Below the pieces are notes generated by a model. The model was not told where the DNA came from, did no database searches, and saw only the letters and a program-made list of their open reading frames with translations. A stretch of 64,000 nt of DNA. Source: Mageeibacillus sp. UBA4314 (lineage in GTDB: Bacteria; Bacillota; Clostridia; Saccharofermentanales; Saccharofermentanaceae). Positions 33,739 through 40,226 of the stretch are shown here, piece after piece. The stretch spans positions 1,874 to 65,873 of the forward strand of contig DGUI01000003.1 in NCBI GenBank assembly GCA_002394605.1, written 5' to 3'. Position 1 is the first letter of the stretch, and every line of letters begins with the position of its first letter. The position numbers were made by a program, and so were the translations under genes.

Positions 33739-34785
33739 TCACTGTAATGCCTGTCTGATGATGCCCGGGAAGGTTATTACCAGCCCTAACAGGATGAACA
33801 TGATGAAGACGATGACGAACGCATATAATATGCGCAGGATATACTTGGCCGGGCCGTCCGAATCTGTTCCCGGCGCCGTGATGAACTTCCCTCCAGTCCA
33901 GTCGAATACGAGATCGACCACGAGAAATGCGCTCGACATTACAAATACCGCATACACGACAAAGCTATAGATCCCGTCACCCCTGTACAGGTTAAAGACA
34001 GTCGACAATAATGACATGATCACCCAGAATGTGATCGATATTACTTTCTTGTAAGTCTTGCCGGACCTGAATCCCGGCATGGGCCAGAATCCTTTCTTCT
34101 TCTTTTCCGTCTTCGGCCAGCGTCCGGACTTAAGATCATTTATAAGTTCACTTATGTTCTGATACCTGTCATTCGGCTCAAAGGCAGAGGCCTTGTCTGC
34201 GATTGCCTGGAGCCTTTTGTTGCCGGGGAAAGCCTCCTTAAGTAGCATTCCGATCGCATATATGTCAGTGCGCTCATCAGACTGCCTGAAGCCATACTGT
34301 TCAGGCGCCGCCATGCCCTCGGTTCCTATGAGGACCGTATCTCTCTTCGCTCCGGGCTTATAGACCTTCGCTGCATCGTAATCGATGATCTTAAGATCGC
34401 CGTCCTCGGCGATTATGATGTTGCTTAGCTTGATGTCACGGTGAATGATGTGGTTGGGAGCATCGTGCAGATACTTGATGCCGTAACAGAGATTTATGAA
34501 GTAGTTGAGCTTAACCTGATCCGTTACCCTTCCGCCATATATCACACTGTCGAATGACGATCCCTGAATGTATTCCTCCACAACATAAAGAGTATTGTTC
34601 TCCTCGAAGATATCAAAGATCCTCGGTATGAATTTGTTGGGATTATCCTTGATATATTGGTATACGGAAATATCATAATGCACTAATGTCTTCATGAAGC
34701 ATACATCGTGCGTTATCTCGTTCATTACAAGACTATGCTTGTCGTCGTAGTGATATAATTCTTTGTAGATACTCTTGTCTAACAT
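33739..34785 (-). CDS. Membrane-bound Ser/Thr protein kinase
   Basis: 348 residues. Kinase domain in residues ~1-225: Lys32 (in FMKTL) is the probable ATP-binding lysine, IIHRDIKLSN (Asp117) the catalytic loop, IIDYDAAK the metal-binding loop (DYD in place of DFG), and GTEGMAAPEQYG the activation segment end. The glycine-rich loop is not recognisable, a feature of a clostridial subgroup with IYLKKVL-type N-lobes. C-terminal ~100 residues hold three membrane helices, so the kinase faces the cytosol from its N-terminal side. Divergent from an HTH protein over 33 bases; such pairs suggest a kinase/regulator module. No ribosome-binding site; a TGG-TAAAAT box lies six bases before the ATG. Confidence 0.87.
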   Translation of the reverse strand: MLDKSIYKELYHYDDKHSLVMNEITHDVCFMKTLVHYDISVYQYIKDNPNKFIPRIFDIFEENNTLYVVEEYIQGSSFDSVIYGGRVTDQVKLNYFINLCYGIKYLHDAPNHIIHRDIKLSNIIIAEDGDLKIIDYDAAKVYKPGAKRDTVLIGTEGMAAPEQYGFRQSDERTDIYAIGMLLKEAFPGNKRLQAIADKASAFEPNDRYQNISELINDLKSGRWPKTEKKKKGFWPMPGFRSGKTYKKVISITFWVIMSLLSTVFNLYRGDGIYSFVVYAVFVMSSAFLVVDLVFDWTGGKFITAPGTDSDGPAKYILRILYAFVIVFIMFILLGLVITFPGIIRQALQ

Positions 34786-34791
34786 AATTGT

Positions 34792-34800
34792 ATTTTACCA
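34792..34800 (-). promoter_or_regulatory. Extended -10 promoter of the kinase gene (leaderless arrangement)
   Basis: Reverse strand: TGG-TAAAAT, then six bases ACAATT and the ATG at 34785. RNA start expected at the start codon. Confidence 0.55.
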
Positions 34801-34818
34801 TTTTTAAGGAGCTGCCAC

Positions 34819-35250
34819 ATGACTAATAACGCCAATACGGATGAACTGATGAAGATCCTCAAGAACGCTGATGATACGCAGATCCTGGACACATATGTGA
34901 CCGACCTTGAAGGCGTCAGGACCGACTTCAAATCAGTGGTAAATTCGATCCTCCTTGAGAGGGATATTTCCATAGCAGACCTCCAGCGCAAATCATGCGT
35001 AGCACGAACATATATCTATCAGATCATGGACGGAACAAGGAATCCCGGCCGTGACAAAGCACTCAGCATCGCGCTTGCCTTAGAACTCCCGATCGATGAT
35101 ACGAACAGGCTCTTAAAGCTGAGCAGCAATGCGATCCTATACCCCAAGAACAGACGTGATGCGATCATCATCTACTGCTTGAATAATAAGCTGTCGGTAG
35201 GTGAGTGCAACAGGCTCCTGGTCAAGTACGAGGAAGCGGAGTTGGGGTGA
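34819..35250 (+). CDS. XRE-type helix-turn-helix protein linked to Ser/Thr kinase
   Basis: 143 residues. Residues ~48-95 form a Cro/cI HTH (ERDISIADLQRKSCVARTYIYQIMDG, then KALSIALAL). The C-terminal AILYPKNRRDAIIIYCLNN with LSVGECNRLLVKY is typical of a clostridial family found beside protein kinases of this type. The N-terminal ~45 residues have several Thr residues (including ADDTQILDTYVTDLEG), possible phosphorylation sites, which is inference. AAGGAG eight bases upstream of the ATG. A strong terminator follows, so it is a single-gene unit. Confidence 0.85.
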   Translation: MTNNANTDELMKILKNADDTQILDTYVTDLEGVRTDFKSVVNSILLERDISIADLQRKSCVARTYIYQIMDGTRNPGRDKALSIALALELPIDDTNRLLKLSSNAILYPKNRRDAIIIYCLNNKLSVGECNRLLVKYEEAELG

Positions 35251-35268
35251 AGATAAACCGGGTTTAAA

Positions 35269-35308
35269 ATAGGAGTCTGTTATCTGTGGAACAGACTCCT
35301 ATTTTTTG
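35269..35308. terminator. Bidirectional terminator between HTH and zinc-ribbon genes
   Basis: Perfect 13-base stem ATAGGAGTCTGTT / AACAGACTCCTAT with an 8-base loop, followed by TTTTTTGTTT on the plus strand and preceded by an A-rich run that gives U's on the minus strand. Confidence 0.92.
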
Positions 35309-35323
35309 TTTACCGGATGATTG

Positions 35324-36211
35324 TCACAATATCTTAAGGAGTTTTGCTTCGGCTTTTGCCATGATCAAGACATAGTATGCAGCGTCAGCCGGTCCGAGTT
35401 CATCAGGATCGATCTTATCCATCTTGTTTATCCAATCTTCATACTGCCCTAAGATCTTAGTATACTCTTTGAGCATCTTTGTAGGATTTCCCTTGCCGGA
35501 AGAATACTTCTTCATGAACTTAACATATTTGTCGATGAACTTGAGATATGAATCCATGGTCTTCTTAAACTTCTTGGATACGAGGGAATAGTCTCCATCT
35601 TCAACTTTCTTCCTGATATCATCATCAGAAGGACCCTCTTCAGAAGTCTCTTCTGTTTCCTCAGGTTCATCAGTTTCCTCTGTAGCTTCGGTTGTAGTGG
35701 TCGTAGTTGCTATTGTAGTCGGGATCGTGGTCTGAGTTGTAGGCTGCTGTTCTGTTACTGCAGGTGCAGCTGCCGGTTCAGGATCCTTTTTGCCGGGAAT
35801 AAGCATTCCTATTCCTACTATAAAGAAGATCACTCCTGCAATAGAGAGAATGACTATTGCTTTAACCTTTTTTTTGTTAAGCAGGTACAGGCCCGGAATA
35901 AGCAGAAAGATGATACTGAAAAGACCGAGTATTCCTGACATTGCTTTGAGCCTTATAAAGATGGCAAGTATACCGAGTATTGCACCTATTATCCACAATG
36001 ATTCGATATTCTTGTTCACATCGGAGTGCTTCATTGATCTGTTATTCGGATCGTCAGCACGTGCGGTGACAGGCTGTACATTGCCTGAAGGCTGTATGGG
36101 AGTTATGGGCTGAACCGTTTCTGCCATGTTCATACCGGTCAGCAGTGAACCGCAATTACCACAGAACTTTGTACCATCAGGGTTATCTGAACCGCAATTA
36201 ATACATCTCAT
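35324..36211 (-). CDS. Zinc-ribbon membrane protein with Thr-rich linker
   Basis: 295 residues. N-terminal zinc ribbon CINCGSDNPDGTKFCGNCGS (two CxxC pairs), a linker, three membrane helices (residues ~70-140), a low-complexity Thr stretch (~160-180), an acidic Glu/Ser stretch, and a C-terminal helical domain (~200-295). Architecture is of the zinc-ribbon DUF types common in Lachnospiraceae; function unknown. The Thr-rich linker could be a kinase target, but that is speculation. AAGGAGG seven bases before the ATG. Its promoter region carries two to three inverted repeats, one shared with the TerB-like gene upstream. Confidence 0.78.
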   Translation of the reverse strand: MRCINCGSDNPDGTKFCGNCGSLLTGMNMAETVQPITPIQPSGNVQPVTARADDPNNRSMKHSDVNKNIESLWIIGAILGILAIFIRLKAMSGILGLFSIIFLLIPGLYLLNKKKVKAIVILSIAGVIFFIVGIGMLIPGKKDPEPAAAPAVTEQQPTTQTTIPTTIATTTTTTEATEETDEPEETEETSEEGPSDDDIRKKVEDGDYSLVSKKFKKTMDSYLKFIDKYVKFMKKYSSGKGNPTKMLKEYTKILGQYEDWINKMDKIDPDELGPADAAYYVLIMAKAEAKLLKIL

Positions 36212-36267
36212 AGATCTGACCTCCTTTATTTGCTTAAGCTATTTGATAGCAAACAAATCACGATTAA

Positions 36268-36276
36268 CTTATAGCA
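36268..36276 (-). promoter_or_regulatory. Extended -10 promoter of the zinc-ribbon membrane protein
   Basis: Reverse strand TGC-TATAAG. The expected -35 position (36291-36296) has no consensus but touches the palindrome at 36295-36311, which suggests control by a bound regulator. Confidence 0.5.
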
Positions 36277-36294
36277 CACTTAAAGATACTGATG

Positions 36295-36311
36295 GTCTGC
36301 GCCATGCAGAC
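36295..36311. promoter_or_regulatory. Palindromic operator candidate, copy A
   Basis: GTCTGC-GCCAT-GCAGAC, six-base arms and five-base centre. Nearly the same 23 bases (TGGTCTGC-R-CCATGCAGACAATT) occur at 37241-37263 in front of the TerB-like gene, at a similar distance from its -10 box. Confidence 0.65.
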
Positions 36312-36313
36312 AA

Positions 36314-36330
36314 TTCTGCACGGTGCAGAA
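36314..36330. repeat. Perfect 17-base palindrome
   Basis: TTCTGCAC-G-GTGCAGAA, directly beside operator candidate A and sharing its CTGCxx..GCAG core. May be a second, related operator, or the stem of a transcript end for the TerB-like gene. Confidence 0.6.
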
Positions 36331-36336
36331 TCCATT

Positions 36337-36350
36337 ATGAGACATCTCAT
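36337..36350. repeat. Inverted repeat downstream of the TerB-like gene
   Basis: ATGAGA-CA-TCTCAT, six-base arms, nine bases from the TerB-like stop codon. No U-run follows, so it is not a normal terminator. Confidence 0.4.
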
Positions 36351-36359
36351 TTCTGATCG

Positions 36360-37181
36360 TTACCACAGGGATGGCTGCTCTCCGTTCAGTGTTATTCCGC
36401 TCTTGCATTTTCCACATATGCACCTTGTTGTTCCTCTGGTGGCAGAAAGCAATGAACTGCAAACAGGACACCGGAATGTAAACTGATCGGTAACCTGCAC
36501 CGGTGAATAATCCTGACCGCCGAGCAGTTTTACATTGCCGCAAAAAGGACAGACGGCACGGTTGTAGTGGGGCTGATACTCCATTGTTGCTGCACATCCC
36601 GGACACCTTAGATCGACATTCGCAGCTGCTGATAAGCTGTGTCCCATATAGTTTTGCCCGGTACGGTCTGTCAGGTATTTACGGATCTTATAGATGCAAA
36701 GCCTCTCTTCTTCCGATGAATCGCCATCACTTGCAGAGATCTCATCAGCGACCTGAAGAAAGGAAGCTATAGCTTCGGGAGTAGTGTTGCGCAAGTATTT
36801 CTCAAGATTGATAAAACTGAAGTTAGGTGTACCGTATATCCTGGTCAGTTCCTGTTCCACTCTCTTGTCATTTGCGAATTGATTGCAGATCTCCATAAAG
36901 ACAGCATTCATGTTATGTCTCTCTTCGGGAGTGATGACTCCGTCTGCCCAGGAAATATAGCAGCAGATCGCCATCTTTGCGTATAGTTCTTTCAATGTGT
37001 TTTCACGGATCACAGTGTCGCGCTGCAGCATTTGCTGTCGCATCTGTTCCTGAAGTCTCTGACTCTCGATCGCTGCCTGATTATTTGCGGCGATCTTCTC
37101 GGAGACTACGTTGCCGATTATATCGCCGGCAGCGTGTGTTGCAGCTCTGGCTACTGAAGCAGCAAGAATAAGACCAAGCAT
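36360..37181 (-). CDS. TerB-like protein with two C-terminal zinc ribbons
   Basis: 273 residues. A hydrophobic/amphipathic N-terminus (LILAASVARAATHAAGDIIG), a glutamine-rich coiled segment (~35-60), a TerB/TerB-like helical domain (~65-170, with SWADGVITPEERHNM and ISASDGDSSEEE, the two acidic metal-binding turns), then zinc ribbons LRCPGCAATMEYQ..VCPFCGN and FRCPVCSSLL..CICGKCKSG. TerB-like domains are linked to stress and phage-related membrane processes; the role here is unknown. The second ribbon is closely similar to the disrupted small ORF at 37279-37473. TGGAGGGG precedes the ATG. Confidence 0.82.
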   Translation of the reverse strand: MLGLILAASVARAATHAAGDIIGNVVSEKIAANNQAAIESQRLQEQMRQQMLQRDTVIRENTLKELYAKMAICCYISWADGVITPEERHNMNAVFMEICNQFANDKRVEQELTRIYGTPNFSFINLEKYLRNTTPEAIASFLQVADEISASDGDSSEEERLCIYKIRKYLTDRTGQNYMGHSLSAAANVDLRCPGCAATMEYQPHYNRAVCPFCGNVKLLGGQDYSPVQVTDQFTFRCPVCSSLLSATRGTTRCICGKCKSGITLNGEQPSLW

Positions 37182-37217
37182 AACCCCTCCAGTAATAAAG
37201 ATAATTAGTAATTATCT

Positions 37218-37226
37218 TTTATCACA
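37218..37226 (-). promoter_or_regulatory. Extended -10 promoter of the TerB-like gene
   Basis: Reverse strand TGT-GATAAA; operator candidate B covers the -35 position, as in the zinc-ribbon gene. Confidence 0.45.
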
Positions 37227-37242
37227 TAAAGTGTTTGCAATG

Positions 37243-37259
37243 GTCTGCACCATGCAGAC
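37243..37259. promoter_or_regulatory. Palindromic operator candidate, copy B
   Basis: GTCTGC-ACCAT-GCAGAC; differs from copy A by one base in the centre. Confidence 0.65.
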
Positions 37260-37278
37260 AATTAGGCTGTGTTCTCTG

Positions 37279-37473
37279 CTATGTATTGACCTTCAAGGAG
37301 ATCTTCTGACCGCATTTTCCGCACATACATGTGCTCGTACCGGATGGTACCGTCAGTTTGGAATGACAGGAAGGACATTCAAATACCAGTTTGGTCCCGG
37401 TCTGCTTCCCGGCAGCACCCGATTTTTACAGCATATTTACAGTTCGTTCAAACCCAATTTGCTTTATATTCAT
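37279..37473 (-). pseudogene. Small zinc-ribbon ORF interrupted by an in-frame stop
   Basis: Begins with an ATG overlapping the stop of the GTPase gene (ATGA) and a GAGGAG ribosome-binding site, reads 15 codons to TAA at 37426-37428, and continues in the same frame for 48 sense codons to TAG at 37279. The second part encodes FECPSCHSKLTVPSGTSTC then MCGKCGQKISL, clearly like the last zinc ribbon of the TerB-like protein. No start codon with a ribosome-binding site is seen after the TAA. It is best read as a nonsense-inactivated gene, unless the stop is a sequencing error or is recoded. Confidence 0.7.
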
Positions 37474-38684
37474 CTCTCCTCTGAATCGTCTCCGATATCC
37501 TTGAAGACTTCACTCTCTTCCTCCGCTTCTCCGGACGGGAGTCTTCTCATCTTGAGCTTCTCAAGGAACATGCGGTTGATCTCTTCCCGGCCTATCTCAG
37601 TGTTGATGTCGCTCATCTTCATTTCGCCACGGCTTACTGCGGTGAGGACCTGGACGTATGCTTCACCGAGCGCATACGTTATTGCCGCTGCAGTGGCGCC
37701 TGATACGACCGCACCTGCTACGGTTCCCGCACCGGGTATGAGCTTCAGGAGCCCTGATACCACATTGCGGCCGAGTACTGTCGCGCCGGCTGACCCGATC
37801 GTGCCGGATATGACGGTCATCAGTGCTCCTTTGTCTACCGGGAATCCGAAGGCTGATGTTATGCCTGCGAGCATTGCGATCTGATCGGGGACAAGAACTG
37901 CTGCGTCGGCGATGGGGAGGGGGATGGCTCCCGTTGCAAGAGCACCTGCAGCAGCCGTTGCGACTACGCCTCTGGCACGCTTGATCTTGAGCTTGAGGTT
38001 CGCTTTCTCAAGTGCTATGAATGTATTCTGGATGGCCTCCGGAAGTATCTCCGCGATGATCTCTGCAAGGTCATCGATCCCGTATGCTTTCTTGACCATG
38101 TCGACATCGATCTCATAGTCCTGTGCAAGTACGGGAACTATGGATGAGATCGGAAGGTTCTCCGCTTCGATCACGCCCCGGAGTTCTGCTGCATCGCGCT
38201 TGGAGAATGACTGTGTGAGGACGATGATCACGGGAACATTGTATCCCTTGACCTTATCTGCGATCTTCTTGAGAAAAGCAGCCTCAGATGGTTCGAATCT
38301 GTGTGAGGCTGAACTTACGCAGTAGAGGAGACAGTGGATCTCGTTGCCGCTGCCGTTTACGCTGCTCTCGAAGCCTTCCCTGATGACATCGATAACCTGT
38401 TTGGACAATGAATCATAAGCGTTGTCGCCTGTGAGTTCCAGGCCGGGGGTATCGTAGAGCGCGAGAGGAAAGTCTTTCTTCTCAACTTTGACGATATCAG
38501 AGGTGACGGGTCTGCCAATGCCCGTTCTTACAAGCGAATCGCCAAAGATGCTGTTTATAAGCGTACTCTTGCCGACTCCGGTCTTACCGAGGATCATGAT
38601 GTTCAGCTTCGGCAGCTTCTCATATTCTTCCTTTACTGAGTTCAGGATCTTGTCTACGACATCCGATGTCAGGTAATCAGCCAT
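37470..38684 (-). CDS. GTPase with DUF697-type membrane-associating C-terminus, copy 1
   Basis: 404 residues. GTPase motifs: P-loop GKTGVGKSTLINSIFG, G3 DTPGLEL, and a G4-like VLTQSF in place of NKxD. C-terminal half (~230-370) is Ala/Gly-rich and hydrophobic (AAGALATGAIPLPIADAAVLVPDQIAML, GTVAGAVVSGATAAAITYALG), typical of DUF697/YcjF-like domains attached to Era-like GTPases. Its role is unknown; related proteins are membrane-associated and stress-linked. Second in an operon; overlaps copy 2 by eight bases and the small zinc-ribbon ORF by four. Confidence 0.85.
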   Translation of the reverse strand: MADYLTSDVVDKILNSVKEEYEKLPKLNIMILGKTGVGKSTLINSIFGDSLVRTGIGRPVTSDIVKVEKKDFPLALYDTPGLELTGDNAYDSLSKQVIDVIREGFESSVNGSGNEIHCLLYCVSSASHRFEPSEAAFLKKIADKVKGYNVPVIIVLTQSFSKRDAAELRGVIEAENLPISSIVPVLAQDYEIDVDMVKKAYGIDDLAEIIAEILPEAIQNTFIALEKANLKLKIKRARGVVATAAAGALATGAIPLPIADAAVLVPDQIAMLAGITSAFGFPVDKGALMTVISGTIGSAGATVLGRNVVSGLLKLIPGAGTVAGAVVSGATAAAITYALGEAYVQVLTAVSRGEMKMSDINTEIGREEINRMFLEKLKMRRLPSGEAEEESEVFKDIGDDSEER

Positions 38685-39834
38685 TTTGTGTCTCCTTCCG
38701 TTTTGAGAGCGATCTGTTCACCAGTTCCATGAACATATCATGTATCTTGTCTTTGTATCCTTCTGAGTTAACGTCTTCAAGCTTTACTTCACCGCGGCAT
38801 ACATCTGCAAGAACGTTTGTATATGTCTTGCCGACAGCCTCGGTTATGATGCCTGCAACAGCGCCTGTGACCACATTGCCGGGGCCGGGAACGAACTTGA
38901 AGAGACTGCTCTTCCATGATTTGCCCCATGCCTCCTTGCCGATCGCATTCCACGTTCCGTTTATGAGTGTCGGAACAGTCGTGTTATCCACGGGAAATCC
39001 GAAAGCCATGGTTATGCCTACGAGCATTCCTATCTGCTTGGGCATCAGTGCAGCCGCATCAACAAATGGTATCGGTGACAGTCCCGCAGCTGCAGCAGCA
39101 ACAGCCGTAAATGAATTCGTTACCACTCTGGCCTTCTTGATCTTCAACCCTATATTGGATGTCTCGAGCGCCACGAAAGTATTCCTCACCGCTTCCGGAA
39201 GGACTTCATCCATCATGTCTGCAAGATCATCCATACCATACGGCTTTACCGTAAGATCCTCATCAAATTCGTACTCTTCCGCCAGTATCGGCACGATGCC
39301 TGCTATGGGGAGGTTCTCCTCTCCGATCTCCTGTCTGAGCCTTGCAGCATCTTCCCTGGAGAAAGCCTGCGTGAGAACAACGATGACGGGCACCTTATAT
39401 GCCTTCACGGCGTCTGTGACTTTCCTGAGAAAATCAGCCTCGGCCTCCTCAAATCTATGTGAGGCACAGCTCACGCAGTACAGGATCATGTGGATCTCGT
39501 TGCCCGGAATGTTATCCTCGAAATTGTCCTTGATGAGCTTTGTTACCTGTGACAGAAGGGAATCGTAGTCATTCTCTCCCGTAAGTTCCAGTCCGGGCGT
39601 GTCATACAGGACGAGGGGGACATCATCCTGAGTGATCATCGATATATCGTTTGTTACGGGAAGCCCCGTCCCGGTCTCTGCCAGTTTGTCTTCAAAGATG
39701 GAATTGATCAGGGTACTCTTGCCGACACCGGTCTTGCCAAGGACCATGATGTTAAGCCTGGCAAGACTCTTATACTCCTGACCAAGCTTCTTCATTACCT
39801 GCTTTGAGACATAGCGTGTACTGTTCTCCGGCAT
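38677..39834 (-). CDS. GTPase with DUF697-type membrane-associating C-terminus, copy 2
   Basis: 385 residues, paralogue of the next gene downstream with the same layout: GKTGVGKSTLINSIFE, DTPGLEL, VLTQAF, then the hydrophobic domain with PFVDAAALMPKQIGMLVGIT and VTGAVAGIITEAVGKTY. Both copies share the divergent G4 motif, so guanine recognition may be relaxed. The pair may form a heterodimer. First gene of the operon; an extended -10 box lies about 40 bases upstream and GGAGA precedes the ATG. Confidence 0.85.
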   Translation of the reverse strand: MPENSTRYVSKQVMKKLGQEYKSLARLNIMVLGKTGVGKSTLINSIFEDKLAETGTGLPVTNDISMITQDDVPLVLYDTPGLELTGENDYDSLLSQVTKLIKDNFEDNIPGNEIHMILYCVSCASHRFEEAEADFLRKVTDAVKAYKVPVIVVLTQAFSREDAARLRQEIGEENLPIAGIVPILAEEYEFDEDLTVKPYGMDDLADMMDEVLPEAVRNTFVALETSNIGLKIKKARVVTNSFTAVAAAAAGLSPIPFVDAAALMPKQIGMLVGITMAFGFPVDNTTVPTLINGTWNAIGKEAWGKSWKSSLFKFVPGPGNVVTGAVAGIITEAVGKTYTNVLADVCRGEVKLEDVNSEGYKDKIHDMFMELVNRSLSKRKETQNG

Positions 39835-39872
39835 ATCTGTCTCCGATCATCAAAGCTGTTTTACAAAACTAT

Positions 39873-39881
39873 TTTATAACA
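39873..39881 (-). promoter_or_regulatory. Extended -10 promoter of the GTPase operon
   Basis: Reverse strand TGT-TATAAA, 39 bases before the ATG. Confidence 0.5.
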
Positions 39882-39927
39882 TTTTTTGCTAATATAGGTA
39901 GAGACAATGACAAAGGAGAGTATGATC

Positions 39928-40104
39928 ATGAACATGCCTAACGACCCGGTAATGCTCTTAAGCTATATCAACACGATGCTTCGCGACAATTACTCCTCGC
40001 TGGATGAACTGTCTTCATCCATGGGGGTTGACGCCGAAGAGATCTCTTCGAGACTTGAAGCCATCGGTTACTCTTACGATGCACAGCAGAACAGATTCAT
40101 CTGA
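39928..40104 (+). CDS. DUF4250 small protein
   Basis: 58 residues, NMPNDPVMLLSYINTMLRD start and YDAQQNRF end match the DUF4250 family of clostridia. Function unknown; it has a winged-helix-like or HTH-like LDELSSSMGVDAEEISSRL segment (inference). The ATG at 39928 is chosen over 39907 and 39922 because AAAGGAG is nine bases before it. Confidence 0.8.
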   Translation: MNMPNDPVMLLSYINTMLRDNYSSLDELSSSMGVDAEEISSRLEAIGYSYDAQQNRFI

Positions 40105-40189
40105 TGCATCTTTATTTTCTTGTTAGTCTGTGCTAACATATACGGCGGCGGAAATGAGCAAAAGCTCTGTTTTTTTCGCGAAAGCATAT

Positions 40190-40195
40190 TATAAT
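40190..40195 (+). promoter_or_regulatory. -10 box before gpmI
   Basis: TATAAT; CTGTTT 17 bases upstream is a weak -35. GGAGG follows at 40216-40220. Confidence 0.45.
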
Positions 40196-40226
40196 AGGTA
40201 CGGATTATTATTTTGGAGGACTTTAT

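Noticed and set aside
40151..40178. Terminator GAGC-AAAA-GCTC followed by T's before gpmI
   Set aside because: The stem is only four base pairs; it may act weakly for DUF4250 but is not convincing.
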